A stretch of DNA of 64,000 bases, from positions 62,001-126,000 of the forward strand of contig NZ_JBHIKY010000009.1 in NCBI RefSeq assembly GCF_042139015.1, written 5' to 3'. The stretch comes from JBHIKY01 sp042139015. GTDB taxonomy: Bacteria; Bacillota; Bacilli; Bacillales; Marinococcaceae. Of the stretch, positions 8,819 through 16,273 are shown piece by piece. Under the pieces are notes generated by a model. The model worked only from the letters and a program-made list of their open reading frames with translations, searched no databases and was not told where the DNA came from. The position numbers and the translations under genes are program-made. Position 1 is the stretch's first letter. The number at the start of each line of letters is the position of its first letter.

Positions 8819-9673
8819 TCAGCGATGATTTTGGAAATAAGCCTGCAAAAATTCCGTGAACACGTTTACGACGGTCAGGTTTAAGGCGCGTTCATCATAA
8901 ACGAGCCATGTTTTTCTAGGTTTGGCGCCTGTTTCCTTAAAAAACAACTGATCGGAGTCCCGCAGGCCAATGCTTGGAATAATCGCAAATCCAAGACCGT
9001 TTTTCACCATTTCCTTGCATGTTTCCAGACGGTCTACCTCCATCATCACGAGCGGAGGCTGATTGAATTGCGTTTTCCACCAATCATCAATTGATTTTCG
9101 TAATCCTAAATCGGTTTTGTAGCTGATCATAGGAAGCTTTACGAGCTCTTCTATCTCTACCGGACTGCTGGAGATCACACAAATATTTTCTTCACTAAGT
9201 AAGTGCTTCGTCCCGTGCCAGGCAATGTCGCCGCGGACGATTCCGACATGAACATCAGATTGATCCATTAACTCCATAATGTCAGAGCTTAGACCGGTAT
9301 TTACATTAATCTGCACCTGCGGATATTCATTCAAAAATTCTTTTAAAATGGAGGGAAGCCGGTACAGGGCGAAATGGCCGGAGGTACCAACACGAAGGTT
9401 TCCCTGAATATTGCTGCCCATATTTAATAATTCATCTTTTGTCCTCTGCAGCTCATGAATCATAGTCCTAGCATACTTTAGTAAATGTTCTCCCTCCGAA
9501 GTAAACTCGAGTCCTTTTTTCTCCCGCAATATCAACTTTGCCCCGAATTCTTTCTCCAGATGATTGAGGCGGTACGTTAAGGCAGGCTGCGAAATAAACA
9601 GCTTTTGTGCGGATCTTGTCATGTTTTTTTCTTCATACAGAACTTTTAACAAGGTCCAATCCTGCTCGTTCAT
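8819..9673 (-). CDS. LysR family transcriptional regulator
   Basis: A 284-residue LysR-type regulator. The N-terminal winged helix-turn-helix reads NMTRSAQKLFISQPALTYRL (about residues 18-37), followed by the linker helix and a periplasmic-binding-protein-like effector domain from about residue 90. The effector domain includes GNLRVGTSGHFALYRLPSIL. It sits 199 bases upstream of tctC in the same direction and probably senses a tricarboxylate to activate the tct and tcu/prpF genes; TcuR of the known tricarballylate system is also LysR-type. The start follows GGAAGG by about nine bases. Effector identity is inference. Confidence 0.9.
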   Translation of the reverse strand: MNEQDWTLLKVLYEEKNMTRSAQKLFISQPALTYRLNHLEKEFGAKLILREKKGLEFTSEGEHLLKYARTMIHELQRTKDELLNMGSNIQGNLRVGTSGHFALYRLPSILKEFLNEYPQVQINVNTGLSSDIMELMDQSDVHVGIVRGDIAWHGTKHLLSEENICVISSSPVEIEELVKLPMISYKTDLGLRKSIDDWWKTQFNQPPLVMMEVDRLETCKEMVKNGLGFAIIPSIGLRDSDQLFFKETGAKPRKTWLVYDERALNLTVVNVFTEFLQAYFQNHR

Positions 9674-9879
9674 AATTTTTATTACCTTCCTTTCATTAAT
9701 ATTATTTATCGATGAAGACCGATATACGATTACAATTTTATCATATAGGGTTTGCAGTAATGGAATAAGTGAATCATTAATATCAACTGCGGCTGGAAGA
9801 GTAATTCAAAAGAAGTGAGGGGAAGAAATCGTGTTATTTCCTGGGGAATAATGTCGTTTGATAGTAGAAAAAATAAAAA

Positions 9880-10000
9880 AACTTGGCTTCAAGCCAAGTT
9901 AGGCTGTTGAGAAAGTCTTCTTAATAACCTCTATTAAAAAATAAAATATATTAGGTTGTTATTTATTCATAAAGAACCCACGCTGCAAAAAGCGTGGGTT
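9880..10000. other. gene-free stretch with two perfect hairpins
   Basis: The gap 9674-10051 contains AACTTGGCTT/AAGCCAAGTT at 9880-9900 and AACCCACGCT/AGCGTGGGTT at 9975-10000, with AT-rich sequence between that begins GGCTGTTGAGAAAGTC. This resembles insertion-sequence end sequences of Bacilli, but I could not pair two inverted ends. The second hairpin may end the leftward TM2 transcript, though it lacks a good U-run on that strand. No coding sequence is seen. Confidence 0.4.
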
Positions 10001-10051
10001 TCTCGACGTCCTGAGTATAGCGATTAGACAAGTTTTTTTAGACAGTGTTTA

Positions 10052-10291
10052 CTACTTAATTCTTTGGTTGTAGCGTTCCGCCTGCTTATAAGCATCTATC
10101 ATGCCGTAGATCCATACAATTGGATAAAAAATGAATCCGATTAGAACGACGAACAAAAAAGCGTTAATTCCCTGAATAATCATGAGGATGATGCCTTTGA
10201 GGATCTGGCCGTTATAAATTTGGCCGAGTCCGCTCCAAATGGCACTCAGTACAGCGGCAACTCCTGCACTTTTTTGAGGCTGTGATGGCAA
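10052..10291 (-). CDS. TM2 domain small membrane protein
   Basis: A 79-residue protein with two transmembrane segments (residues about 11-30 and 38-66) joined by a short turn. The segments carry the TM2 features: a Gly-rich first helix with GLGQIYNGQILKG, and a second ending FYPIVWIYGMIDAYKQAE. Small TM2 proteins are common in Bacilli; their role is unknown. It follows the PAS-STAS gene by 23 bases, so both are likely one unit, which links it loosely to stress signalling. Confidence 0.85.
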   Translation of the reverse strand: MPSQPQKSAGVAAVLSAIWSGLGQIYNGQILKGIILMIIQGINAFLFVVLIGFIFYPIVWIYGMIDAYKQAERYNQRIK

Positions 10292-10314
10292 AATGAGTTC
10301 CTCCCTAATTCAAT

Positions 10315-11067
10315 CTACAAAGTGGTCTGTTCCACATGCTGTCTTAACAATGGAGACAGAGCCTGCTCAACAGATTGATATGTTTTTACATTCGGAATAC
10401 GAACATCACTATTGACTAGTGTCTGAACAATTTCCGGACGCAGTCCTGAGATTACTGTTTCGATTCCAAGAAAAGAAATGATTTTTTGTATGTCGTGAAT
10501 ATAAGATATGTTCGTCCGATCAATCGTATGAACCCCGGAGAGGTCTATAATCACGTAGTTTATATCGCTGCGGCTGTGAATATCTTCTGTGACACTCGAC
10601 ATGATGTGAGAAGCTTTATCCTGATCAAGCACCCCTGTAATCGGCAGGATGATAGTGTCTTTCCATAATGGCACAATCGGCGTTGATGAAGCCAGAACTT
10701 CTTTTTTCTTTTTGGATATCTCTTCCTCTAAGAGAATGCGGTCCGAAATATCGGTGGCAACGCAGATGATGGTGGACGATTCATCCTCCCATCTGAGCTT
10801 GCATTCATATGTACTTCCAAACAGTTCCGTACGATAAGTAGCCTCTTGAGTAGATAGTGTTTTTTTGTGAAAAAAAGTGTTGCGGCCATGCGCCCCTTCA
10901 TCTGTAAATTCCGCGATGCTTTTTCCTATCAGCTTTTCTCTTTCCAGATTCCAGGCTGTTAAAAGCTCCCCTTGAATGTCTTTTAACACGAGGTTTTCAT
11001 CTGCGATCCAAATTATACCAGGTATAAAATGAAGATGTTTTTCGATTGCAAAATTGGTTTGATTCAT
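10315..11067 (-). CDS. PAS-STAS domain protein (RsbR/YtvA-like)
   Basis: A 250-residue cytosolic protein. An N-terminal PAS domain spans about residues 10-120, ending IICVATDISDRILLEEEISKKKKE, and a helical linker joins it to a C-terminal STAS domain (about 133-245). The STAS part has the RsbR-type opening TPIVPLWKDTIILPITGVLD and the loop DLSGVHTIDRTNISY, where the Thr/Ser residues are typical phosphorylation positions. Unlike the paralogue at 23681, the PAS part has no NCRFLQ flavin-cysteine motif, so it is not a LOV photoreceptor. It probably joins a stressosome-type complex controlling sigma-B; no partner switch genes are nearby. The start has a GAGGGGTCTCTC region upstream. Confidence 0.8.
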   Translation of the reverse strand: MNQTNFAIEKHLHFIPGIIWIADENLVLKDIQGELLTAWNLEREKLIGKSIAEFTDEGAHGRNTFFHKKTLSTQEATYRTELFGSTYECKLRWEDESSTIICVATDISDRILLEEEISKKKKEVLASSTPIVPLWKDTIILPITGVLDQDKASHIMSSVTEDIHSRSDINYVIIDLSGVHTIDRTNISYIHDIQKIISFLGIETVISGLRPEIVQTLVNSDVRIPNVKTYQSVEQALSPLLRQHVEQTTL

Positions 11068-11221
11068 AAATGAGAGACCCCTCTTCTTTCATTAACGAGT
11101 TTCAAAAACGAGTTTCAAATTTTTCACGAAAATTTAATACCCGACTTTGGTAATCAATAAACCTGTTTTTTGAATTAAGTGAATCAAATTCACAACAAAA
11201 AATGAGAATATTAAAATTAAC

Positions 11222-11405
11222 ATTCTCTTTGTCATTCTATTCTCGCTTCAGGCTCCGTGGGCTTTGCCTCAGCCGCCTCAGCAGCAAAAAAGCTTCCTAC
11301 GGAATTTTCAGCTGTTGCTTTTCCGCGATGCACCGGACGTGCTAGTGTCGATTAAAACCGGCCACAGGACGTGGCCGGTTTTAATCGACCTGGAGTCGTC
11401 GCCTT
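11222..11405 (-). repeat. dispersed repeat family A, inverted copy with hairpin module
   Basis: Read on the minus strand this begins GGCGACGACTCCAG, then holds a hairpin module, and ends with a GC-rich segment similar to CCACGGAGCCTGAAGCGAGA. It matches the GACTCCTG ... GCGGAAAGCGAAGCG repeat at 24543-24703. It fills the gap after the PAS-STAS promoter region and contains no gene. Confidence 0.6.
11347..11389. repeat. 43-bp perfect hairpin module
   Basis: Two 19-base arms, GTCGATTAAAACCGGCCAC and its exact complement, surround the loop AGGAC. The left arm plus GTCCTGTG also occurs inside repeat A copies at 24570 and, diverged, at 37983, each time directly after GACTCCTG. This copy alone is a complete palindrome. 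It could act as a terminator-like structure, but it lacks a U-run. Confidence 0.8.
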
Positions 11406-11488
11406 ACGCTATAATTGAAAATTGATGTAGTAATTCTTCCTAATTTTAACAAAGTTTGATCGGAAAATATAATATTTCTTTTTACAAA

Positions 11489-11707
11489 AAAGAAGGCTGG
11501 TTAGCTGAGGCCACTGAAAAACTGAAGGTCTTTGAAAAGAGAATTTTAATAAAGCGGTCTGTGTGGAATTTAATTTCCATACAGACCGCTTTTCGTTTGT
11601 TGATTCCACGATAAGCGATTCGCGAGAAGAATCCACAACAAACGTTAACAGCTCTTTCAAATTAGAAAGGACTTTTTCAGTGACCTCGGTTAGCTTCCAG
11701 CCTTCTT
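11489..11707. mobile_element. 219-bp MITE-like element with nested hairpins
   Basis: The ends form imperfect inverted repeats of roughly 33 bases: AAGAAGGCTGG ... CCACTGAAAAA at the left, with the complementary CTTTTTCAGTGACC ... CCAGCCTTCTT at the right. Inside are a second hairpin, AAGCGGTCTGTGTGGAA facing TTCCATACAGACCGCTT (11553-11590), and a third, CGTTTGTTG ... CAACAAACG (about 11593-11645). There is no convincing ORF. It abuts the ilvE stop codon, so one arm may also end the ilvE transcript. Compact length, inverted ends and no coding content fit a MITE or a structured RNA; no target duplication was confirmed. Confidence 0.5.
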
Positions 11708-11713
11708 ATCAGT

Positions 11714-12790
11714 TTAAGAATCAAGCGGAATCGTCCAGCCGAGAGGGTCTTCTTTCTTCCCGGTCTGGATACCGGCAATCGTCTCATAGAGCTTAAGTGA
11801 AAGCTTGCCCGTTTCATTGTTATTCACCGTAAATTCTTCATTTTGCCATTGCAGAGTGCCGACAGGGGAAATGACCGCAGCAGTGCCGGTTCCGAAGACT
11901 TCCTCGAGCGATCCATTTTGCTGAGACTGATATACTTCTTCCATTGTAATACGTCGTTCTTCTACGTCAAAATTCCAATAACGCAGCAGTTCAATGACAG
12001 AATCACGGGTAATACCGTCAAGAATGCTCCCATTTAAAGCCGGGGTAATAATTTTCCCGTTAATTTTAAAGAAAATATTCATGCTGCCGACTTCTTCGAT
12101 ATATTTTTTTTCCATCGCATCAAGCCAGAGTACCTGATCAAAGCCTAGTTCATTTGCTTTCGTCTGTGCTTTGAGGCTGGCTGCATAGTTGCCGGCTGTT
12201 TTGGTAAAGCCGACCCCGCCTTTCACAGAGCGGACAAATTCATCTTCTACGTAAATTTTTACCGGGCTCATTTGATCAGCGTTAGAGTAGTAGGCTCCGA
12301 CCGGTGAAAGGATAATCATGAGCTTATACTCCCCGGACGGTTTGACACTGAGGCCCGGCTCGGTAGCGATGATGAACGGGCGAATATAAAGCGACTGCCC
12401 CTCGGTAGACGGAATCCAGTCCCGGTCGATATGTAAAAGCTGCTTTAAAGAGTCGACCATAAAATCAACGTCGACCTCTGGAATATTCATTCTCTCATTG
12501 GAAATATTGAGACGGCGGAAATTTTTGTCCGGCCGGAAAAGAAGCACACCTTTTTCTGAATGATACGCCTTCAGTCCTTCAAATACAGCCTGTCCATAAT
12601 GAAAGACGAGGGAGGACGGATCCAGTGTCAACGGTTCGTAAGTAGTGATCCGTGGATCGTACCAGCCTTTTTCAGCGCTGTAATCCATAATAAACATATG
12701 GTCGGTGAAATGCTTTCCGAAGCTGAGGTTATTGTAATCAGGTTTTTCCTTTTTCTTTTTTGTTTTGTGAATCGTCAATTGAAGTGACAC
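11714..12790 (-). CDS. ilvE: branched-chain amino acid aminotransferase
   Basis: A 358-residue class IV PLP-dependent aminotransferase of the long BCAT type, which interconverts Leu, Ile and Val with their keto acids using glutamate. Visible signatures are YEPLTLDPSSLVFHYGQAVFEGLKAY near residue 50-75, RPFIIATEPGLSV, the PLP-lysine region GGVGFTKTAGNYAASLKAQ (Lys in the FTKTAGNYA motif), QVLWLDAMEKKYIEEVGSMN, and GTAAVISPVG that contacts the PLP phosphate. Length and motifs match Bacillus IlvE/YwaA. It is monocistronic, with strong GC-poor upstream sequence. I saw no T-box leader. Confidence 0.95.
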   Translation of the reverse strand: MSLQLTIHKTKKKKEKPDYNNLSFGKHFTDHMFIMDYSAEKGWYDPRITTYEPLTLDPSSLVFHYGQAVFEGLKAYHSEKGVLLFRPDKNFRRLNISNERMNIPEVDVDFMVDSLKQLLHIDRDWIPSTEGQSLYIRPFIIATEPGLSVKPSGEYKLMIILSPVGAYYSNADQMSPVKIYVEDEFVRSVKGGVGFTKTAGNYAASLKAQTKANELGFDQVLWLDAMEKKYIEEVGSMNIFFKINGKIITPALNGSILDGITRDSVIELLRYWNFDVEERRITMEEVYQSQQNGSLEEVFGTGTAAVISPVGTLQWQNEEFTVNNNETGKLSLKLYETIAGIQTGKKEDPLGWTIPLDS

Positions 12791-12856
12791 ACAGCAACCC
12801 TCTTTTCTGTCATAAGATCTTCATTACATTCAGTGTACGCTAATTGCTTTTATTTT

Positions 12857-12903
12857 TCAGCAAAAAAAAAGATCGGCCTCCCTTATAAGGGAAGTGCCGG
12901 TCT
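12857..12903 (-). terminator. terminator of the small Cys-rich gene
   Basis: Read leftward, AAAAGACCGGC ... GGCCGATCTTTT encloses a second stem TCCCTTATAAGGGA and runs into a stretch of Us. The stop codon of the 69-residue gene lies inside the stem. Confidence 0.7.
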
Positions 12904-13092
12904 TTTGCGGAGGACATCGACAGTTCGTTCATTTAATTTCAGAAGAGGGCAGCGGATGCAGCGGCTCTCAATCCCCGTACAAGTAACAGAGCAGTCCATC
13001 AGGCCATCTTCGATGATTATGGAAAATTCCTGGTTTACATAACTGCCTGAAACGGAACAAAATTTGATATGTCGAGAAAGAGAATAATGCAT
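12883..13092 (-). CDS. small cysteine-rich protein of unknown function
   Basis: A 69-residue protein I do not recognise. It has an excellent ribosome binding site (AAGGAG, 8 bases before ATG) and its own terminator overlapping the stop codon, which argues that it is real. Cysteines occur at about 12, 34 and 38 and then as a CIRC pair near residues 45-48, so a metal-binding or redox-active knuckle is possible. There is no signal peptide or membrane segment. It lies between ilvE and a divergent lipoprotein gene, with no informative context. Confidence 0.6.
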   Translation of the reverse strand: MHYSLSRHIKFCSVSGSYVNQEFSIIIEDGLMDCSVTCTGIESRCIRCPLLKLNERTVDVLRKRPALPL

Positions 13093-13248
13093 AGCTTCAA
13101 CTCCTTGTTAATATTTGTATATACCCAGCACTTTAGAATGGCAAACGGAAAATAAGAGGTTTTATGACCAGGTAAAAAAGGTATATCATAAACTAGCAGA
13201 TTAAATGGCAGGCCTTCCCATAACAGTATAGGAAAGGGGGGAGGAGCA

Positions 13249-13632
13249 GTGCAGACACGATTTGTCCTTATTGTCATTGTCTTCATTACAACTGCAGTAA
13301 CTGCAGGATGTACTGCTTCAGCAACCCCGTCGTTGATTAAGGATATAAATGAGGATAAAGCGTTCTTGCTGTTCTCCAATGACGAAGATTTATTAATGGA
13401 TCAGCCCTATTATAATGCGCTCCTCCAGGCTGTAAATGAATGCAGGGAAAAAATTGGAGTAGAGATTGTATCCTCAGAAGAATCTGCCATAGTGGATTAC
13501 CTCCAAGTAAAAGAATTTCCGACTCTTTTTCTTGTTGAAAACCAGCAGACTACTGAAAAATACACAGGGACTGGGGAGAAAGAAGACATTTCCGCTTTTA
13601 TCGCAGAGAATGTTTCTTGTGAAGTCGATTAG
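13249..13632 (+). CDS. small lipoprotein with thioredoxin-like character
   Basis: A 127-residue exported protein starting at GTG nine bases after GGGGGGAGGAG. The signal peptide ends in AVTAGC, a lipobox with Cys near residue 21. The mature part reads like a shortened thioredoxin fold: a strand LLFSNDE, a helix with one Cys, DYLQVKEFPTLFLVENQQ containing the cis-Pro type loop FPTLFLV, then GTGEKEDISAFI. There is no CXXC motif, so it is unlikely to be a disulfide reductase. The next small gene follows by 15 bases and is likely co-transcribed. Exact role unknown. Confidence 0.65.
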   Translation: MQTRFVLIVIVFITTAVTAGCTASATPSLIKDINEDKAFLLFSNDEDLLMDQPYYNALLQAVNECREKIGVEIVSSEESAIVDYLQVKEFPTLFLVENQQTTEKYTGTGEKEDISAFIAENVSCEVD

Positions 13633-13647
13633 AAAGGATGAAAGAAT

Positions 13648-13842
13648 TTGGAAAAATACCTAATTATCGCTGTCGATCAGGATGGCAATGAAGTAGGCCT
13701 CGAATCTTACACCGAGAATCCGTCAAAACCGGAAATTCTCTTTGACACAAAGGCTCAGGCAAGAGCGTTTTATGATGTAGTGAAAACAGATCTTGCACCC
13801 TGCTCCGTGAAAATGCTTCAGGTAAAAACAGCAACAGCATAG
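13648..13842 (+). CDS. small hypothetical protein
   Basis: A 64-residue soluble protein starting at TTG after GAAAGGATG, with a terminator directly downstream. It begins with a beta-strand-like segment (LIIAVDQDGNEVGLESY) and ends with an alpha-beta pattern; one Cys is present at about residue 52. I recognise no family. Its link to the upstream lipoprotein gene is by spacing only. Confidence 0.55.
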   Translation: MEKYLIIAVDQDGNEVGLESYTENPSKPEILFDTKAQARAFYDVVKTDLAPCSVKMLQVKTATA

Positions 13843-13872
13843 CTTTTGCAATCATACCAATAGTATCGTTGA

Positions 13873-13902
13873 ACTGCTCCTTCCAGAGGGGGCAGCTTTT
13901 TT
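13873..13902 (+). terminator. rho-independent terminator
   Basis: ACTGCTCC and GGGGGCAG form a stem followed by CTTTTTTT, 30 bases after the stop codon of the 64-residue gene. Confidence 0.8.
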
Positions 13903-14145
13903 TGCGGTGCCATCCGGCAAAGATGGAGATGAAAAAATAACCAGGAGAAAAGACTTATTTTTTGTGTGAGTTTCAAAGAAAAAGACACCGCACTTTCCTC
14001 ACAAACTATTTCGAGTATAAACATTTCTAATAAAACATATTGGAAATGTAAGGATAAACAAAAACTCCCATATTGACAGGTGGTTCAACTTTCAATGACA
14101 ATAGAAAACCTTGTTTGTAAGGAATTTTACAGGAATAATGACACA

Positions 14146-14159
14146 TGAATAATGATTCA
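14146..14159. promoter_or_regulatory. leader of the peptide ABC operon with small palindrome
   Basis: The 370-base AT-rich gap 13903-14272 holds no gene. TGAAT-aatg-ATTCA is a perfect inverted repeat about 115 bases before the first ABC gene. TTGAAT near 14200 with TAATAAT about 17 bases on could be a promoter. Both are weak calls; nutrient control by CodY would be typical for such operons, but I see no clear CodY site. Confidence 0.25.
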
Positions 14160-14272
14160 TTTATTGATTTTTGAATATACAGACATTTGTGAAATTTTTA
14201 TTGAATAATAGTTTTATCTTTGTAATAATAAAAATGCACGGGCAGCTAAAATGAGGCAGGAAGGGGATAACC

Positions 14273-15262
14273 TTGTCGGGCCATGTATTAGATGTGAAAA
14301 ACTTAAAGACATATTTTTCCTCCAGAGATGGAGATATTCCAGCAGTTGATGGCGTTGATTTTTATGTTGATGCCGGAGAAGTGCTTGGAATCGTAGGAGA
14401 ATCGGGCTGTGGAAAAAGTGTTACTTCCTTATCCGTTATGGGACTTGTACCATCCCCACCGGGAAGAATTGCCGGGGGAGAGATTCTCTTTAATGGGGAA
14501 GATCTGACGAAAGCTAAGGAAAAAAGAATGCGGAAGATCCGCGGGAATGACATTGCAATGATTTTCCAGGAGCCGATGACATCCTTAAATCCAGTATTTA
14601 AAATAGGGGATCAATTAATAGAAGGCATACGATTACATAATAAAGGATCAAAAAAAGAAGCCGCCGGCCGTGCAAAGAAAATGCTGACACTTGTTGGTTT
14701 ATCGAGAGTGGACGATCTAATGAACAGTTACCCGCATCAACTGTCCGGGGGAATGAGGCAGCGTGTCATGATTGCAATTGCAATGGCCTGTGATCCGAAG
14801 CTTTTAATTGCCGATGAACCGACTACCGCGCTTGATGTAACAATACAAAAACAGATACTTAATTTGATGAAACGTTTAAATAATGAAATGGATACCGCGA
14901 TTATGCTGATCACCCATGATCTCGGAGTGGTCGCGGAAATGTGTGATAGAGTAGCCGTCATGTACGCGGGTAAGGTTGTAGAGGAGGGCAGCGTCCGTGC
15001 TATTTTCAAGGACCCAAAGCATCCTTATACGCAGGGTCTGATTGATTCAGTACCGGACATGCGGGAAAAAAAAGAGCGGCTCTATTCGATTCCGGGGAAT
15101 GTTCCTAAACCTGGTTCCATTAAAGAGGGCTGTCCTTTTGCTCCCCGCTGTGAGCACGCCTATGATCGCTGCGTGGAAGAGACACCCGTTCTTCTCCCTG
15201 CTGAAAATGGTCAGAAGGTCCGCTGCTGGCTGTATCACGACGAAAAGAGGGGGTCCGCATGA
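14273..15262 (+). CDS. dppD: dipeptide/oligopeptide ABC transporter ATPase (DppD/OppD type)
   Basis: A 329-residue ATPase with Walker A GESGCGKS (about residues 42-49), Q-loop IFQEPMTSLNP, the ABC signature LSGGMRQRVMIA, Walker B LLIADEPTTALD and the H-loop HDLGVV. The C-terminal extension PGSIKEGCPFAPRCEHAYDRC with clustered Cys is the OppD/DppD-specific region, which in some members binds an iron-sulfur cluster. Translation starts at TTG after GGAAGGGG. The last codons overlap dppF by four bases. With its partner it powers uptake through the DppB/DppC channel. Confidence 0.92.
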   Translation: MSGHVLDVKNLKTYFSSRDGDIPAVDGVDFYVDAGEVLGIVGESGCGKSVTSLSVMGLVPSPPGRIAGGEILFNGEDLTKAKEKRMRKIRGNDIAMIFQEPMTSLNPVFKIGDQLIEGIRLHNKGSKKEAAGRAKKMLTLVGLSRVDDLMNSYPHQLSGGMRQRVMIAIAMACDPKLLIADEPTTALDVTIQKQILNLMKRLNNEMDTAIMLITHDLGVVAEMCDRVAVMYAGKVVEEGSVRAIFKDPKHPYTQGLIDSVPDMREKKERLYSIPGNVPKPGSIKEGCPFAPRCEHAYDRCVEETPVLLPAENGQKVRCWLYHDEKRGSA

Positions 15263-16248
15263 CGACAGATTATTTACTGGAAGTCCGTGATTTAAAAAAA
15301 CATTTCTCGTCGGGCGGTAAGCTGATCAACCGGACAGCCCCGTCTGTAAAAGCAGTGGACGGCGTTTCTTTCTCTATTTCAAGCGGGGAAACTCTGGGCC
15401 TTGTCGGCGAATCCGGCTGTGGAAAATCAACGACAGGCCGAATGCTGATGCGGTTGATTAATCCGACAGCTGGATCCATTCATTTCCAAGGAAAAGAGCT
15501 CGCCTCTCTTTCGTTGAATGATATGCGCCTGATGCGTAAAGATATTCAAATGATTTTTCAGGATCCGTACGCCTCCCTGAACCCGCGCCAGCGAGTGGGA
15601 CGCATTATTGAAGAGCCTATGATCGTCCATGGCATGGGGGATAAATCATACAGAAAAAAACGAGTGCAGGAGCTGCTCGAAGTGGTAGGATTGAACAGTT
15701 ACCATGCTAAACGCTATCCTCATCAATTCAGCGGAGGGCAGCGTCAGCGTATCGGGATTGCCCGAGCGCTTGCGGTTGAGCCCAAGCTCATTATTGCGGA
15801 CGAGCCTGTCTCAGCGCTTGACGTTTCCATTCAGTCCCAGGTGCTGAATCTGCTCGAGGATTTACAGTCCGAATTTGATTTAACCTTTCTTTTCATCGCT
15901 CATGATCTTAGTGTTGTCCGCCACATTAGTGACAGGGTCGGAGTGATGTATCTTGGCCGGATTGTCGAAATGGCCGACCGGGATGCTTTATATGAGGAGC
16001 CGCTGCATCCTTACACGCAGGCGCTGCTTTCCTCTGTACCTGTACCGGATCCCGAATATCAACAGGAGCAGATAGAACTTAGCGGGGATGTGCCAAATCC
16101 AGCTGATCCACCTTCCGGCTGCCCGTTTCATACGAGATGTCCGCATGTGATGGATGTCTGCAGATCTGTCGTGCCGGAATATAAGGAAGAAAAAGCAGGT
16201 CATAACGTCGCGTGTCATTTATACGACGATAAACATATGGCAATGTAA
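15259..16248 (+). CDS. dppF: dipeptide/oligopeptide ABC transporter ATPase (DppF/OppF type)
   Basis: A 329-residue partner ATPase. Walker A is GESGCGKST, Q-loop IFQDPYASLNPRQ, signature FSGGQRQRIGIARALA, Walker B LIIADEPVSALD, then the HDLSVV switch. The C-terminal oligopeptide-domain CPFHTRCPHVMDVC is present. The long N-terminal segment before Walker A (KKHFSSGGKLINRTAPSVKAVDG) is typical of DppF/OppF rather than DppD. The start overlaps the dppD end, giving coupled, equal production. Confidence 0.92.
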   Translation: MTTDYLLEVRDLKKHFSSGGKLINRTAPSVKAVDGVSFSISSGETLGLVGESGCGKSTTGRMLMRLINPTAGSIHFQGKELASLSLNDMRLMRKDIQMIFQDPYASLNPRQRVGRIIEEPMIVHGMGDKSYRKKRVQELLEVVGLNSYHAKRYPHQFSGGQRQRIGIARALAVEPKLIIADEPVSALDVSIQSQVLNLLEDLQSEFDLTFLFIAHDLSVVRHISDRVGVMYLGRIVEMADRDALYEEPLHPYTQALLSSVPVPDPEYQQEQIELSGDVPNPADPPSGCPFHTRCPHVMDVCRSVVPEYKEEKAGHNVACHLYDDKHMAM

Positions 16249-16273
16249 CACTATTTATTAAGGGGGAAACGTA

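Noticed and set aside
9880..10040. Complete insertion sequence or MITE before the TM2 gene
   Set aside because: One end looks like an insertion-sequence end (GGCTGTTGAGAAAGTC), but no matching inverted end or target duplication was found.
11409..11660. 83-codon minus-strand frame
   Set aside because: It lies wholly inside the hairpin-rich MITE-like element and has no ribosome binding site.
12791..12882. T-box leader in front of ilvE
   Set aside because: The upstream stretch is too short and I found no T-box sequence or antiterminator structure.
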